This document shows positions 8,213 to 8,934 of a DNA stretch of 8,934 bases, one piece after another (the first letter of the stretch is position 1; every line of letters begins with the position of its first letter). The notes beneath the pieces are model-generated. The model searched no databases and was not told the DNA's origin. It was given only the letters and a program-made list of their open reading frames with translations. This stretch comes from DASVWH01 sp036389715. GTDB lineage: Bacteria; Acidobacteriota; Blastocatellia; Pyrinomonadales; Pyrinomonadaceae. The DNA is taken from assembly GCA_036389715.1 (NCBI GenBank), contig DASVWH010000048.1, forward strand, positions 1 through 8,934. Direction: 5' to 3'. The translations under genes and the position numbers were made by a program.

Positions 8213-8446
8213 ATGAGAGAGACAAAGAAGAACAGCAAGCAGGGAAATACTGAGCCTGTCGGGCAAAAGCCTGCCGCCGCTCCCGGCTTCGAGGTCAATT
8301 CCTTCTACGAAGCCCTGCTCGAAATGCGGGAGCAGAAACCGGCCGCGTTTAAAAGCATGAGTGCCGCCACGCGCCTCGCCGTCGAGGCCTACGTCAAAGC
8401 GAAGCAGGCTTTCAACGGGCAGGAGGTCTTCAAGTCGGCGGCCTGA
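8213..8446 (+). CDS. small soluble helical protein, function unknown
   Basis: A 77-residue protein with no recognised family. The ATG at 8213 follows a purine-rich AAGGGAGAGAG, a good ribosome binding site. The first 25 residues are polar and look disordered (many K, N, Q, G, P). From about residue 26 (FEVNSFYEALLEMREQ) to 70 the pattern is amphipathic helical: one helix 29-40, a KPAAFKSMS break, then a second helix with ATRLAVEAYVKAKQAF. That two-helix layout suits a small protein-protein interaction module, but no function can be named. It shares strand and probably transcript with the CxxC protein just upstream, and the terminator at 8536 lies 90 bases after its stop. Confidence 0.65.
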   Translation: MRETKKNSKQGNTEPVGQKPAAAPGFEVNSFYEALLEMREQKPAAFKSMSAATRLAVEAYVKAKQAFNGQEVFKSAA

Positions 8447-8510
8447 TGCGGCCCGGCAGCGCCTCTCTGTCCGGGCGGCGATTCGTGGGACGCGGGGGCC
8501 CGGCGCAAAG

Positions 8511-8528
8511 TTTTCCACCTGTGGATAA
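8511..8528. promoter_or_regulatory. inverted pair of DnaA-box-like sequences
   Basis: TTTTCCACCTGTGGATAA holds, on the minus strand, a perfect TTATCCACA DnaA box (8520-8528) abutting a 7-of-9 match on the plus strand, TTTTCCACC (8511-8519). The two face each other with no gap. The site lies between the small-gene pair and the terminator. There is no AT-rich unwinding region or cluster of further boxes, so it is not called an origin. Confidence 0.45.
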
Positions 8529-8535
8529 GTCCGGC

Positions 8536-8570
8536 GGCGTTAGATTTTAACGAGTCTAACGCCTTTTCTT
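8536..8570 (+). terminator. intrinsic (Rho-independent) terminator after the small-gene pair
   Basis: GGCGTTAGA (8536-8544) and TCTAACGCC (8555-8563) form a perfect 9-bp stem with a 10-base loop, followed directly by TTTTCTT (8564-8570). It ends the transcript that contains the two small genes and insulates the downstream pseudouridine synthase gene, which must have its own promoter in 8571-8751. Confidence 0.85.
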
Positions 8571-8668
8571 ATGCGAAGATAGCGGGATTCACGAAACCTC
8601 GGCCGAAGGCGGCGGGCTTGCCTAAAGGGCTGGAAGCGGTGAATGATGAGGCGAGGCCCGGGGGCTGG

Positions 8669-8684
8669 CGCATGAGTTCATGCG
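8669..8684. repeat. inverted repeat CGCATGA-gt-TCATGCG
   Basis: Two perfect 7-base arms around a 2-base centre, 67 bases upstream of the pseudouridine synthase ATG. The symmetry suits a dimeric regulator binding near that gene's promoter, but no -35/-10 pair was identified and the site is unassigned. Confidence 0.4.
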
Positions 8685-8751
8685 GGTGCTGTCAGCGCTT
8701 CGGAGCGGCCCTTGCGGCCTGCCCTGCCGGAAGCCTCGCCGTGATGACGTA

Positions 8752-8934
8752 ATGGAAAGTCCCCTTCAATTCGAGGTCGCCGGAGAAGGCGGCGGAGAGC
8801 GGCTGGACGTGTTTCTGGCATCGCGTTTGGGCTGGCTGAGCCGGATGCGGATCGCCGGGCTGCTGGCCGGGGGCGCGTGCACCGTCAATAGCGAGGCCGC
8901 GCGGGCGGGCCTTCACCTGAGCCCCGGCGACCGC
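8752..8934 (+). CDS. RluA/RluD-family pseudouridine synthase, N-terminal part (3' end outside window)
   Basis: The first 61 codons of a gene that runs off the window. Residues 14-60 form an S4 RNA-binding domain: GERLDVFLASRLGWLSRMRIAGLLAGG, then CTVNSEAARAGLHLSPGD. The ERLDxFLA opening, the LSR segment, the xVNxxxxRAGxxLxxGD ending and the position at the very N-terminus are typical of large-subunit rRNA pseudouridine synthases such as RluD and RluC, which isomerise uridines in 23S rRNA. The catalytic HRLD motif would be downstream, so the activity cannot be confirmed here. Two oddities: the usual SRSxxQxLI is SRMRIAGLL, and the usual VNG is VNS. ATG 8752 is the first start in frame; upstream GTG and ATG codons at 8741 and 8744 are in another frame and end at a stop. 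Confidence 0.88.
   Translation, partial: MESPLQFEVAGEGGGERLDVFLASRLGWLSRMRIAGLLAGGACTVNSEAARAGLHLSPGDR

Noticed and set aside
8511..8570. Replication origin
   Set aside because: Only one DnaA-box pair, no AT-rich unwinding element, and no dnaA, dnaN or parAB nearby; the adjacent hairpin is better read as a terminator.

Overview
The window is a GC-rich stretch of bacterial chromosome with ordinary, densely packed genes and no sign of phage, insertion sequence, CRISPR array, rRNA or tRNA. ClpS, ClpA and Aat together point to a Gram-negative type bacterium. The mix of genes (poxvirus-like topoisomerase IB, a CvpA membrane domain fused to a CAP domain, several lineage-restricted small proteins) would fit Acidobacteriota, perhaps Blastocatellia. 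That placement is an inference from gene content and base composition, not shown directly.

Layout. Bases 2-421 hold the C-terminal part of a metallo-beta-lactamase-fold hydrolase (+), cut by the window edge. It converges on a Nudix hydrolase (-, 488-964). A divergent spacer with a plausible Nudix promoter and two short palindromes leads to an unrecognised single-pass membrane protein (+, 1231-1743). A spacer with a 13-bp tandem repeat separates it from a convergent bacterial-type DNA topoisomerase IB (-, 1910-2926). Divergent from the topoisomerase is the core of the window: clpS (3169-3492), clpA (3545-5794), aat (5941-6654) and a CvpA-CAP fusion gene (6651-7607), all on +. After a 363-bp spacer come two small unrecognised genes (7971-8195 and 8213-8446), an inverted pair of DnaA-box-like sequences and a clear intrinsic terminator (8536-8570). 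The window ends in the first 61 codons of an RluA/RluD-family pseudouridine synthase.

How the genes work together. ClpS, ClpA and Aat are the adaptor, unfoldase and substrate-tagging enzyme of the bacterial Leu/N-degron pathway, so nearly the whole pathway sits in one block; only the ClpP peptidase is missing from the window. The stop codon of aat overlaps the start of the CvpA-CAP gene (ATGA), so an envelope protein with a probable extracytoplasmic CAP domain is probably co-translated with the N-degron genes. That coupling is the most interesting functional hint here. The aat/cvpA junction also carries a 17-bp near-duplication; removing one copy would fuse the two reading frames.

Nothing here amounts to a clearly new defence or mobile system. 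The points most worth following are the aat/CvpA-CAP coupling and its duplicated junction, the small-gene pair with its terminator, the DnaA-box pair, and a possible minus-strand small RNA or mini-ORF near 7690-7818.
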